The notes beneath the pieces were generated by a model. The model was not told the origin of the DNA. It ran no database searches and was given only the letters and a program-made list of their open reading frames with translations. 64,000 nt of DNA from Glycomyces harbinensis (GTDB lineage: Bacteria > Actinomycetota > Actinomycetes > Mycobacteriales > Micromonosporaceae): assembly GCF_900101745.1 (NCBI RefSeq), contig NZ_FNAD01000019.1:62001-126000 (forward strand). Reading direction: 5' to 3'. Every line of letters begins with the position of its first letter. Position 1 is the stretch's first letter. Shown here one piece after another: positions 41,925 to 49,698 of this stretch. The translations under genes were made by a program, and so were the position numbers.

Positions 41925-42167
41925 ATGACCTCGCAGCCTAAAGGCCCACTCTCGTACTTCCCCTCGATCGAGAATACGTACGGACGACCGATCCCCGACT
42001 GGCTCGAAGAACTGAACACGGCCGGTCTCACCGGGCACAAGGCGCACGTCGACTGGCTCAAGGCCGAGCACGGCCTGGGGCACGGTCACGCGAATGCGCT
42101 GGTGGCCTACCACTTGAACCGCGAGAAGTGGCCCGAGTACACGGGATCGGGCCCGGCGTCGGATTGA
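41925..42167 (+). CDS. DUF4287-family small protein
   Basis: This 80-residue protein has S-Y-F-P-S-I-E-N-T-Y-G-R-P-I, then W-L-K-A-E-H-G-L-G-H-G-H-A-N-A-L, the DUF4287 signature. Function is unknown. GAAGGAA lies five bases before the ATG. Confidence 0.85.
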   Translation: MTSQPKGPLSYFPSIENTYGRPIPDWLEELNTAGLTGHKAHVDWLKAEHGLGHGHANALVAYHLNREKWPEYTGSGPASD

Positions 42168-42348
42168 GAGCACAGCGCACCCGCGCCAGAGCGCAGTAGC
42201 GTCGACCCCGTCATAGACCCCCTTCCGGATTCCGGACGTGTCCGCCTGCCGGCGACGACCGCCGAGGACCGGACCTCCTCGGCGCCCCTGGGCAACCGCG
42301 CCGCTGTCCCTGACCAGGTCATCGACCCCGTTCGATAGAGTCCCGGCC

Positions 42349-42531
42349 ATGGACGAAGAGCGTTGGAACGAGATCATCGAGTCGGGGCGGCAAGGAGACA
42401 GCGGACCGTGGCTGTGCTACGACTGCGACGATCCGAACATCGAGATGGGCGTGCGGTTCGAGGACAAGAGGGTCGTGGAATTGACCTTCATGTGCAATGC
42501 CTGCGCGACCTCGGTCACCGTGCCCGCCTAG
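42349..42531 (+). CDS. Small two-CxxC (zinc-ribbon-like) protein
   Basis: This 60-residue protein contains C-Y-D-C near residue 23 and C-N-A-C near residue 50, a spacing that can form a zinc ribbon. I do not recognise a family. TAGAGT ends seven bases before the ATG, suggesting a leaderless mRNA. Coding status is likely but not certain. Confidence 0.55.
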   Translation: MDEERWNEIIESGRQGDSGPWLCYDCDDPNIEMGVRFEDKRVVELTFMCNACATSVTVPA

Positions 42532-42732
42532 GACCAGGTCGCCTGGAAGGGGTGCTTCGAGTTCGTCTGGCTGGTCAGCGGCCCGCTCGAGAGTTCCTGC
42601 CGCTGTTCCGCCGGTCTTCCGCCTTGTACGGGTCACTTTCCGCAACCAGAATGAACGCGTTGACAGCCCGTTTTGTCCGATCCGCACCAGGCGGTCGGCA
42701 GCTGGCTGAACCATTGCAGCGGAAGGAACGCG

Positions 42733-43065
42733 ATGTCCATGAACAGTGTTTTCAAGGGGAACGTGCGAAAGGCTTCGGCGTTGCTCGCCGGGTTCGCGAT
42801 GGCGACGACCCTCACGGGTCTCGCCGTGGCGGGCACCGCTTCGGCGGCCCCGGCCGTCGCCGAGACCGAGACGACTTCGAGCGCCTCCGGCGACTACACG
42901 ATCCAGGCCATCCTGTTCGGCACCTACAGGCTGTACTCCAACTGCGCTCGAGAGCAACGCGAACTCCAGGCCGACCCCGATCTCAACATCGTCGCCTGGT
43001 GCGAATCGGCCAAGGACTCCAGCGGCCGTACGGTCTGGAAGCTGTGGTACCAGTACGGGCTGTAG
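42733..43065 (+). CDS. Small secreted protein
   Basis: This 110-residue protein has a signal peptide (basic K-G-N-V-R-K, hydrophobic A-L-L-A-G-F-A-M-A, cleavage likely after A-S-A-A near residue 38). The ~70-residue mature part has two Cys that could form a disulfide and a Trp/Tyr-rich C-terminus (W-K-L-W-Y-Q-Y). The family is unknown. GGAAGGAA precedes the ATG. Confidence 0.7.
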   Translation: MSMNSVFKGNVRKASALLAGFAMATTLTGLAVAGTASAAPAVAETETTSSASGDYTIQAILFGTYRLYSNCAREQRELQADPDLNIVAWCESAKDSSGRTVWKLWYQYGL

Positions 43066-43147
43066 CTGAGCGCCGCCCGGCTCATCGCCGGGCCAGGCCC
43101 CGAGGTTGAGGACTCGGAGCCTTTCGCCTTGTCCGCCAAGGTAATAA

Positions 43148-43190
43148 GCGGCGCCCCTCCCGGAGACTGGGGTCTCGGGAGGGGCGCCGC
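43148..43190. terminator. Bidirectional terminator
   Basis: GCGGCGCCCCTCCCG...AGAC pairs with GTCTC-GGGAGGGGCGCCGC over about 19 bases with a single bulge. It lies between the secreted-protein gene and the convergent DUF397 gene. Confidence 0.85.
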
Positions 43191-43215
43191 TTCGGGTTGT
43201 CTGAGTTGGGTTGCC

Positions 43216-43467
43216 TCAGCCCGCGTGGCTGAGCAGGCTCCGGAGGTCGGCGGAGGTGAGGTCGAAGACCGGGGAGCCGTCACCGAGCTTGGAGTCGCGG
43301 ACATGGAAGCCGTCAGAATCGGCGCACAGCGAAACCTCGACGCAGTTTGAGCTGTTGGTGCCACCGCTGTGGGCACTCTTGCGCCATGCCCGGCGTAGTT
43401 CCACGCAGTTGGAGTTGTTGTCAACGCCACTGCGGGTGCTCTTGCGCCAAGCAGTCACATCAGTCAT
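43216..43467 (-). CDS. DUF397 protein with duplicated N-terminal motif
   Basis: This 83-residue protein contains A-W-R-K-S-T-R-S-G-V-D-N-N-S-N-C-V-E-L and then A-W-R-K-S-A-H-S-G-G-T-N-S-S-N-C-V-E-V, a tandem copy of the DUF397 opening. It continues V-R-D-S-K-L-G-D. DUF397 proteins act with Scr1-type regulators, possibly as toxin-like partners. The ATG overlaps the upstream regulator's stop. Confidence 0.86.
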   Translation of the reverse strand: MTDVTAWRKSTRSGVDNNSNCVELRRAWRKSAHSGGTNSSNCVEVSLCADSDGFHVRDSKLGDGSPVFDLTSADLRSLLSHAG

Positions 43468-44269
43468 TCAGAAACTCCCTCAACGGTATCGATTTGCGCC
43501 AGAGGAACTGCCAGAGTTCATCGTAACGCGCGATCCGGTCGGGTTCCTCGATGCACCAGCTGGCATCCCACACCTCCGCGTAGACAAAAGGCGGGCTGCC
43601 GAACTCTGCGCCCCCAGGTTTGTAGATGTCGAAGGAATTCGCACCCTCAGGGTATGGGCCATCGACGATCCTGATCTCCCAGTTGGGAAGTGCATCGAGC
43701 TCGTGCAGTCGCGCGAGCTGCTCATCACGGTCGGCCGCGCTGAGGTAGCGCAGGTTATCCAACGCATATGAGGAGATGAGCAGCCTTACCTGCGGACAGT
43801 CGGCGCGGCAAAGTAGCGTGGTCTGGCGCTCATCCTTGAAAGTCCAGCCACGGTTCGCCTGCTCGAGTGTCCCGTCTGCCGCGGGTAGCACGAAGTGGAA
43901 ATGGTAAGCCCACGTCTGGGCGATGCCAGGGATGTAGTTGGTCTCCCACTTCAGGATCACGCGATTCGTTCGCTCGGCCATGCTGAGGCACAGCGCGTTG
44001 AAGCGGCGGTCGGCCTGGAAGTTCTGCTCGTGCTCGTTCTCGGCGATCTGAATCATGTAATCGCGCAGCTCATCGTCCATGCCGAGATTGGCCGCGAGCG
44101 CCCACATCTGGCCGACATCGGGGCACTTCAGGCCGTGCTCCCACTTCGACACGGTCTGATCGGTGCGCTTGACGAACTTGCCTACAGCGGCCTGGCTGAG
44201 CTTCCTTTGAAGTCGGCGGACTCGGACTTCCCGACCCGGAAGCCACTTTGCGAGCTTCGATGATGACAA
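43460..44269 (-). CDS. Scr1-like XRE helix-turn-helix regulator (DUF5753)
   Basis: This 269-residue protein has an N-terminal XRE domain (about 14-70) with L-S-Q-A-A-V-G-K-F-V-K-R-T and V-S-K-W-E-H-G-L. The DUF5753 domain has I-L-K-W-E-T-N-Y-I-P-G-I-A-Q-T, then Y-A-E-V-W. It is paired with DUF397, overlapping by eight bases, as in Streptomyces systems affecting development and antibiotic production. Confidence 0.88.
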   Translation of the reverse strand: MSSSKLAKWLPGREVRVRRLQRKLSQAAVGKFVKRTDQTVSKWEHGLKCPDVGQMWALAANLGMDDELRDYMIQIAENEHEQNFQADRRFNALCLSMAERTNRVILKWETNYIPGIAQTWAYHFHFVLPAADGTLEQANRGWTFKDERQTTLLCRADCPQVRLLISSYALDNLRYLSAADRDEQLARLHELDALPNWEIRIVDGPYPEGANSFDIYKPGGAEFGSPPFVYAEVWDASWCIEEPDRIARYDELWQFLWRKSIPLREFLND

Positions 44270-44617
44270 GGTGGATTGCCTCCTGCCTAAGCGGAATCAT
44301 TCCTGGCCACCAATGATGACACTGCGTTGCGACGCGATACTCATCTGTCATCGCAACCCCTTCGGAACCATGCCCTCGAAGAACATCCATACAAAAGAAG
44401 CCCTGAAAGCTATGGATGATTAGCTCCCCCTTGCAAACTCGCAGAACGAATCGCCTGTTCAGAGGCTTGCACGGCCCGTAGGTTGAAGGAGTTCGAGGCT
44501 CGGCCATAGGCCTCGAAACAGTGGAAGAACCCGGCGAACACACGCGCCAGCGCAATTCGCAAGCGTCGGGCCAGAACTGTCGGTGATCCGACAGAATCCG
44601 AAGTGGAGTGATGCAGA
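44270..44617. other. Divergent intergenic region with a hairpin/operator
   Basis: This 348-base spacer is less GC-rich than its surroundings and shows no clear gene. CTGTCGG (44577-44583) and CCGACAG (44588-44594) form a perfect inverted repeat around TGAT, 24 bases before the gene at 44618. Confidence 0.45.
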
Positions 44618-44986
44618 ATGGCCGACACAACTCGAACCGCGTCAGTGGAGCCCGATCCTTTGCACCGCGGGCGATTCACCGATGGGCACAGCGAATTCAG
44701 CGTCCGCGCCTCCAGTCCTGCCACCCCTGATTCGTTCCAGGTCTATGCGAACGGCAACTGCGCGGACCTCGTCCTCATCGTCTCCGGACTGAACTCCGGC
44801 AGCCTGCACGCCACCTGGGGCCAGGGCTGGCGCACGTTCGCTCCCGACTGGAAGGTCTGGATCGAGGACACCGCCTTCAAGGTCTTCTACAACGGCAGCA
44901 AGCTCGGCGAGCGTCCCGACCGCTCAAACCGCTCCACGGACCTGCCCGCCAAACGACCCGGAGAGGTGCGGTTCTGTGAAGGCTGA
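44618..44986 (+). CDS. Hypothetical protein
   Basis: This 122-residue protein has no recognisable family. It has a polar N-terminus and a beta-rich middle (F-Q-V-Y-A-N-G-N-C-A-D-L-V-L-I-V-S-G-L, W-K-V-W-I-E-D-T-A-F-K-V-F-Y). No signal peptide is seen. The next gene starts eleven bases inside its end, so they are coupled. Confidence 0.6.
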   Translation: MADTTRTASVEPDPLHRGRFTDGHSEFSVRASSPATPDSFQVYANGNCADLVLIVSGLNSGSLHATWGQGWRTFAPDWKVWIEDTAFKVFYNGSKLGERPDRSNRSTDLPAKRPGEVRFCEG

Positions 44987-45314
44987 ACACGCGTCCTCGG
45001 GCACCGGTCCCGAAGACCGGTGGAACCTCCGCTCGGACGGCGAACCCGGCGTGGACGGCCATCTCGGCTACTTCCGCAAAGGCCCGGCGGCGTTCTCCGT
45101 CTACCAGGTCTCCCCGGTCCCGAACCGCTACACGCCCGGCCCGGCCGAGTACCTCATCGACGTGAACGACGGCGCGGGCCCGCGCGAATGCTGCCGCTTC
45201 ACCGACGACCCCGAAGACGTCCCGGTCTGGAACCGCGCCTGGAACGGCGACGAGTGGTGCCCGTGGATCCTCGAGCAGGCCCGGGCCAAGGTCGCCGATC
45301 CCGGCGACGATTGA
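44976..45314 (+). CDS. Hypothetical protein
   Basis: This 112-residue soluble protein begins with GTG. It has Y-F-R-K-G-P-A-A-F-S-V-Y, C-C-R-F-T-D-D-P-E-D-V-P-V-W and W-C-P-W-I-L-E. The family is unknown. It overlaps the upstream hypothetical gene and is followed by a strong terminator. Confidence 0.6.
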   Translation: MKAEHASSGTGPEDRWNLRSDGEPGVDGHLGYFRKGPAAFSVYQVSPVPNRYTPGPAEYLIDVNDGAGPRECCRFTDDPEDVPVWNRAWNGDEWCPWILEQARAKVADPGDD

Positions 45315-45363
45315 CAACGGCACTCCCCCAATAAAAGGGAGCGAAGACCTTCCTCCCACAGCA

Positions 45364-45397
45364 GGGCCGGTCGATCCGGGTGGGGATCGACCGGCCC
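45364..45397. terminator. Bidirectional terminator
   Basis: GGGCCGGTCGATCC (45364-45377) pairs perfectly with GGATCGACCGGCCC (45384-45397) over six bases. It lies between convergent genes. Confidence 0.85.
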
Positions 45398-45449
45398 TCG
45401 CGTGCCGTCCGCAGCCGGACTATCGCGGCCGGCGAGCGGGCCTTTCCTC

Positions 45450-46325
45450 TTACAAGTCCTCCTGCAAACCGACGAGACGGGCGCTTTCGTTCCAGAGCCG
45501 GTCGCAGCGTTCCCGATCGGTGGTGTGCGCGGCGGTGGCGACGGCCTTGCGCTTCACGTAGAACCGCCCGGTGACACCCTCGAGTTCCGGCGCGGTGGCC
45601 AGCCACGTGGGAGTGTCGGCACCGACCTCGGGCCCTCCCGGTGAGATCAGCTGCGAGCCCGCCGCGAAGACCCGCAGCATCCCGCGAAGCTCGTCCACAC
45701 CGAGACGGGTCCCCCGGATGATGCCGGGGTGCGCGCCGTTGACCGTGATGTTCGTGCCCTCGAGCCGCCGGGCCAGCGCGTAGACGAACATCGCGTTCAT
45801 GTTCTTGGTGCGCGCGTAGGCGATCATCGGCCGCAGGCTCGGCGGTCCGCCGAGGCCGCGGCGCAGCTCCAGGTCGTCGAGGTCGACCGGGACTCGCCGC
45901 AGGCCGCGCGGCGAGGCGCCCACCACCACGAACCGTGCGGGTCGCGTTCCGATGGGCCCCACCAGGGAGCGCAGCAGGAGGTACGGGGCGAGGTGGTTCG
46001 TGGCAAGGGTCCGCTGATGCCCTTCGGAGGTGCGGTCGGCGATGGCGGCGATGACGGCGGCGTTGCTGACGACGAGGTCCGGAGGCGGGTCGGCCAGGCG
46101 ATCGGCGAGGCCGCGGACCTCGCCGAGCAGGGACAGGTCGGCGCGTTCGAGTCGCAGATCCGCCTCGGGGACTTCGGCTTCGATGCGTCGGCGCGACCGG
46201 TGGAGCCTGTCGTCGTCGCGTCCGACGAGGACGACGCGCACGCCCTGCGCGGCGAGGTTGCGGGCGATCGATTCCCCGATGCCGGAGGTGGCGCCGGTGA
46301 CTACGGCGGTCTTCGGGTGCGGCAT
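45450..46325 (-). CDS. Short-chain dehydrogenase/reductase
   Basis: This 291-residue protein has the NAD(P) motif T-G-A-T-S-G-I-G-E at about residue 11 and N-A-A-V at about 91. The catalytic Y-A-R-T-K lies near 170, and V-V-V-G-A-S carries the Ser. It resembles WW-oxidoreductase/retinol-type SDRs. The substrate is unknown. A TetR regulator is divergent, so it is probably controlled by it. Confidence 0.88.
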   Translation of the reverse strand: MPHPKTAVVTGATSGIGESIARNLAAQGVRVVLVGRDDDRLHRSRRRIEAEVPEADLRLERADLSLLGEVRGLADRLADPPPDLVVSNAAVIAAIADRTSEGHQRTLATNHLAPYLLLRSLVGPIGTRPARFVVVGASPRGLRRVPVDLDDLELRRGLGGPPSLRPMIAYARTKNMNAMFVYALARRLEGTNITVNGAHPGIIRGTRLGVDELRGMLRVFAAGSQLISPGGPEVGADTPTWLATAPELEGVTGRFYVKRKAVATAAHTTDRERCDRLWNESARLVGLQEDL

Positions 46326-46365
46326 GGTCCCTCCCCTTGGAGTCGGCGTTCGGTCGACGCCAGTA

Positions 46366-46413
46366 ATGTTGACAACGTCAACCTATGCCAATGAGGTTGA
46401 CATTGTCAACCTC
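46366..46413. promoter_or_regulatory. TetR operators between SDR and tetR
   Basis: GAGGTTGACA-T-TGTCAACCTC at 46393-46413 is a perfect 21-base palindrome. GTTGAC-AAC-GTCAAC at 46368-46382 repeats its core. The two centres are about 28 bases apart and likely overlap both divergent promoters. Confidence 0.75.
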
Positions 46414-46424
46414 GGGGAGTCCTC

Positions 46425-46991
46425 ATGTCCACCACACGTGATGCGCTGGTGCAGGCCGCCGCCCGGCTCCTGGACGAGGGCGGCGTCGAGGCGGTGACGC
46501 TGCGGGAGGTCGGCCGCCTGGCGGGGGTCTCGCACAACGCGCCGTACAAGCACTTCGCGGGCAAGGAGGCCCTGCTCGCGGCGGTCGCGGCGCAGGAGCT
46601 GCGGTCGCGGCTGCCGGGACTGCGCGAGACGGCCCTTAGGGATTCGCCGCAGGCGGCGCTGCGGACCGTGCTGCACGACTACATCGGTTGGGCGCTGGCT
46701 CATCCGGCGCGGTTCAAGCTGGTGTTCGGGCCGTGGACCATCGACTCGGAAGAGCTCGGGGAGGCCGCGACTGCGGCGCAGGGCGCGTTCGTCGAACTCG
46801 TCGCCGCAGCGCAGGAGGCCGGCGCGCTGCCGCCTGGGGACCCGGTCCGCGTGGCGTCGCTGCTCCGCGCGCTGGCGCACGGGGCGGCCGACCTCGCCGT
46901 CGCCGGGCACTTGGCCGCCGAGGGCAAGGGCGGTGCGGGACCGCAGGAACTGGTGGACGACCTGCTGGCGTACCTGAGTCCGAACGCGTGA
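46425..46991 (+). CDS. TetR-family regulator
   Basis: This 188-residue protein has an N-terminal helix-turn-helix (about 8-52) with V-T-L-R-E-V-G-R-L-A-G-V-S and Y-K-H-F-A-G-K-E-A-L-L. A TetR_C_33-like ligand domain follows. It is divergent from the SDR gene, and its start lies 12 bases past the large palindrome. Confidence 0.9.
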   Translation: MSTTRDALVQAAARLLDEGGVEAVTLREVGRLAGVSHNAPYKHFAGKEALLAAVAAQELRSRLPGLRETALRDSPQAALRTVLHDYIGWALAHPARFKLVFGPWTIDSEELGEAATAAQGAFVELVAAAQEAGALPPGDPVRVASLLRALAHGAADLAVAGHLAAEGKGGAGPQELVDDLLAYLSPNA

Positions 46992-46997
46992 GCCGGC

Positions 46998-47036
46998 GGC
47001 CGGTGGTCGGCAACTGCCGAACACCGACCACCGGCC
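46998..47036. terminator. Hairpin terminator after tetR
   Basis: GGCCGGTGGTCGG (46998-47010) pairs perfectly with CCGACCACCGGCC (47024-47036). It follows the tetR stop by six bases. Confidence 0.75.
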
Positions 47037-47119
47037 GTTCAATGCGCCTGTGGCGCTAGTGGTCTCCTCGCGGCGTCCGCTCTTCTCCTGCGTTCGAGCG
47101 GTATGGACGCCTGCTCGGG

Positions 47120-47560
47120 CTACCAGTTGTCGGTCTTCACGTCGTTCGGCGCGGGCTCGCCCTTGCCGGTCTCGACGAAGTGCTTGAGGCTGATGAGGAA
47201 CGTCCCCCACTTCGACGAGCAGTGGTGCATGAACTCGACCGGTTCGCGCCAGCCCTCGTGCTTGAACAGCAGGATCGCCCAGTCGCCGTCCTGCTTGAGG
47301 TCCCAGTGCACCTTCGTCCCGATCCATTCGGGCGTCCCGCCGACGACCTCCCATTCGACGCGTCGGCCCGGTGCCAGCTCGGTGATCTTCATGTCGAAGC
47401 CGCCGTCGGGGAAGCGGAACGCGATCACGTCGTGGAGGTCGGTCTTGCCGGTGGTGTCGCCGGTCCACCAGCCTCGCAACCCGTCCAGGGTGGTGAGGGC
47501 CTCGTAGACCTTCTCGGTCGAGGTGTTCTCGAAACCGGTGCGGTGAAGGATGTCGACCAT
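47120..47560 (-). CDS. SRPBCC (AHSA1-like) protein
   Basis: This 146-residue START-like protein has V-Y-E-A-L-T-T-L-D-G-L-R-G-W-W-T-G-D and a C-terminal W-G-T-F-L-I-S-L. It is a ligand-binding fold often encoded with ArsR regulators. The role is unknown. It lies 65 bases downstream of the ArsR gene. Confidence 0.86.
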   Translation of the reverse strand: MVDILHRTGFENTSTEKVYEALTTLDGLRGWWTGDTTGKTDLHDVIAFRFPDGGFDMKITELAPGRRVEWEVVGGTPEWIGTKVHWDLKQDGDWAILLFKHEGWREPVEFMHHCSSKWGTFLISLKHFVETGKGEPAPNDVKTDNW

Positions 47561-47625
47561 CTTCTTGTTCCTTTCTCGTCGTGTCCGTCGTTTCTGGTCG
47601 TGCTGCTCTTGGTCTTCTTGCCGTT

Positions 47626-48060
47626 CTACTGCTCTTGCCGGTCCTGTTGTTCCGGCTCTTCCAGTCGGCCGCCCGTGTCGGCTCGCCGGCTGTCCGTGTC
47701 ACTCTTGCCGCCCTTGCCGTCCAGGCCGTCCCTACCGCGCTGGATGCGCTCGGCGATGCGCTTGATGCGCTGCATGCGGGCGTCCCAGGCGTTGCCGACC
47801 TCGGTGAACTGGGCGACGGCGCGGGCGAGCTGGTCCTCGTCGACCCGGTAGTGGCGTTCGCGCCCCCTGGTGCTGGCGTGGACCAGGCCGACCCGGTCGA
47901 GCACCGCGAGGTGCTTCGCGACGGCCTGGCGGGTCACCGGCAGGTGCTCGCTGAGGCTCGTCGCGGTGCCGCCGCCCTCGCCCAGGAGGAGGTCGATCAT
48001 GCGGCGGCGGGTCGGATCGCCGACGGCCGACCAGAGGTCGTCGTCCACCATCGCGCTCAT
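47626..48060 (-). CDS. ArsR-family regulator
   Basis: This 144-residue protein has the winged helix L-W-S-A-V-G-D-P-T-R-R-R-M-I-D-L-L and V-T-R-Q-A-V-A-K-H-L, then H-Y-R-V-D. The C-terminal ~45 residues are a charged Arg/Asp/Gly/Gln tail. No metal-site Cys is present. It overlaps the upstream SRPBCC stop by four bases. It likely binds the GCAACC palindromes upstream of the operon. Confidence 0.87.
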   Translation of the reverse strand: MSAMVDDDLWSAVGDPTRRRMIDLLLGEGGGTATSLSEHLPVTRQAVAKHLAVLDRVGLVHASTRGRERHYRVDEDQLARAVAQFTEVGNAWDARMQRIKRIAERIQRGRDGLDGKGGKSDTDSRRADTGGRLEEPEQQDRQEQ

Positions 48061-48554
48061 CGGGACGAACCGACCTTGGCGCCGTAGGAGACCAGGCGCG
48101 GCAGGAAGTGGCCCCAGCCGTCGACGTGCGCGTGGTACTCGGCGGCGATCTTGGCCTCGTCCCAGCCGCGTTCGCGGAACCCGGACTCGGTCATGCGCAG
48201 GCGGGTGCCGGTTCCGGCCGGTTCGAGGTCGAACCTGACCAGGAACGAGTTGCCGGGCGCGGCCTTCTCGCCTTCGAGATGGGTCCAGCGGAAGGAGAAG
48301 TGGCGCGGGGGCGCGGCGTCCACGACGGTGAACTGCTCCCAGGTGATGCCTTCGCCGTCGTCCTTGCGGAAGCCGATGCGTCCGGCCTCGCCGGGGACGG
48401 ACGAGTAGCGGGCCTCGTCGGGCCACCACTCGGTGAGGTGCTCGGGGCTGCTGACCACGTCGAAGACGACCTCGGGGTCGGCGTCGATGTGGAGCTCCCG
48501 CTCGATGGTGCCGAGCTCTTCGCCCGGTGCCTTGCTCGATTTCATGTCGGTCAT
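48057..48554 (-). CDS. SRPBCC (AHSA1-like) protein
   Basis: This ~165-residue START-like protein has I-E-R-E-L-H-I-D-A-D-P-E-V-V-F-D-V-V and H-L-T-E-W-W-P-D-E-A. It ends with G-W-G-H-F-L-P-R-L. It is first in the operon SRPBCC-ArsR-SRPBCC. I used the ATG at 48554; an internal ATG nine bases later is possible. Confidence 0.86.
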   Translation of the reverse strand: MTDMKSSKAPGEELGTIERELHIDADPEVVFDVVSSPEHLTEWWPDEARYSSVPGEAGRIGFRKDDGEGITWEQFTVVDAAPPRHFSFRWTHLEGEKAAPGNSFLVRFDLEPAGTGTRLRMTESGFRERGWDEAKIAAEYHAHVDGWGHFLPRLVSYGAKVGSSR

Positions 48555-48581
48555 GTCGTCAGCCGCCTTTCGCAACTTCTC

Positions 48582-48641
48582 GCAACCTTTGGTTGCTTCA
48601 AAGACTAGCGGACTGTCCAGCAACGCGCAACCTTTTGTTGC
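48582..48641. promoter_or_regulatory. Tandem ArsR operators
   Basis: GCAACC-TTT-GGTTGC (48582-48596) and GCAAC-CTTTT-GTTGC (48627-48641) are near-identical palindromes 45 bases apart, with further GCAAC half-sites between. They precede the SRPBCC-ArsR operon on the minus strand, in an A/T-rich patch. Confidence 0.7.
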
Positions 48642-48682
48642 ATATTATATTTCGATCGACCGATCGGTATGCGTTTTCGCAG

Positions 48683-49513
48683 CTAATCGCCTGCGAGATG
48701 GTCCTGGGCGTTGGCGAGGTAGCCCTCGATCTCCTGCTCCCAGACGTAGACCTCGGCCTCGCGGTCGATCAGCTGCTCCACGTACATGCGGCCCCACATC
48801 TCCTCGGCGCCGTCGCGCAGGCCCGCGTCCTCGGCGCACTCGGCGAAGTCGAGGGCCATGGCGAACTCGGCGGCGGTCGGGTCCTCGACGGGTTCGATCT
48901 CCTCGGGGAGCGCCTCGCCCGTGCCGCCGTAGAACCGGCTGACCGTCTCATGGGTGGGCAGGAAGCCGAGGTCGTCGAAGTCCCACTGGCCGTGGCTCAA
49001 GGCCTCCTGGTAAGCGAGGCGTTCCGGGCCGAGGAAGGCGATGAGCCATTCCCGCTGGTACTCCTCGCCCAGGTCCTTCCACTCCACATACTCCTCGTGC
49101 TCGGCCGGGTCGTTCCAACCCAGTTCGGCGCCGGCGAAGTCGAGGTAGTCCAGGTCTTCGCGCATGGCTTGGGCCGCATCGGTGTCGGTCGCGTTGACCC
49201 AGTGGCCGAAGCCGAACCTCTCGGCCTGCTCGACCGTGGGGATGCGGGCGTAGGGCGAGGCGAAGCCCTCGAAGCGGTTCGGGATCATCATGCCGTGCAA
49301 GAGGTTGCGGTCGTGGACGGTGAAGCCGAGGTCCTGCATGCACATGGCCGCGACCCTCGTCTCCGCCTGGGTCAGCTCCCAGGCGAGCTCCGAGCCGCGC
49401 GCGAGGCTGCCCTCGATGCGGGCGACGTCGCCGTCCGTGACCTCGGCGGGCTCGTCGGAGCAACCGGTGAGGGCGAGGGTTCCCGCGAGGAGAATGGCTG
49501 CGGCACGGCGCAT
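48683..49513 (-). CDS. Secreted lipoprotein
   Basis: This 276-residue protein has a lipoprotein signal peptide with lipobox L-A-L-T-G-C (Cys at about 18). The mature part is acidic and helical, with C-M-Q-D-L-G-F and F-A-E-C-A-E-D-A-G-L, two Cys that could pair. The family is unknown. Confidence 0.83.
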   Translation of the reverse strand: MRRAAAILLAGTLALTGCSDEPAEVTDGDVARIEGSLARGSELAWELTQAETRVAAMCMQDLGFTVHDRNLLHGMMIPNRFEGFASPYARIPTVEQAERFGFGHWVNATDTDAAQAMREDLDYLDFAGAELGWNDPAEHEEYVEWKDLGEEYQREWLIAFLGPERLAYQEALSHGQWDFDDLGFLPTHETVSRFYGGTGEALPEEIEPVEDPTAAEFAMALDFAECAEDAGLRDGAEEMWGRMYVEQLIDREAEVYVWEQEIEGYLANAQDHLAGD

Positions 49514-49698
49514 CTCGGCGACCGCCTTTCGAAGAGGGGTCCGGCGCCTGCCACCCTAACGGGCCGCCGGACCTCCGCGGGCCTTGAGGACGCGGCCGGC
49601 GTGCGGAAACGCCGTGGCAAAAGACGGTGCGGGAGGTAGGCGGCTCTGGTTACGCTCGGGGTCGGCGCGATCCGCCGTCGGCGAATGAGGAGGCGACT

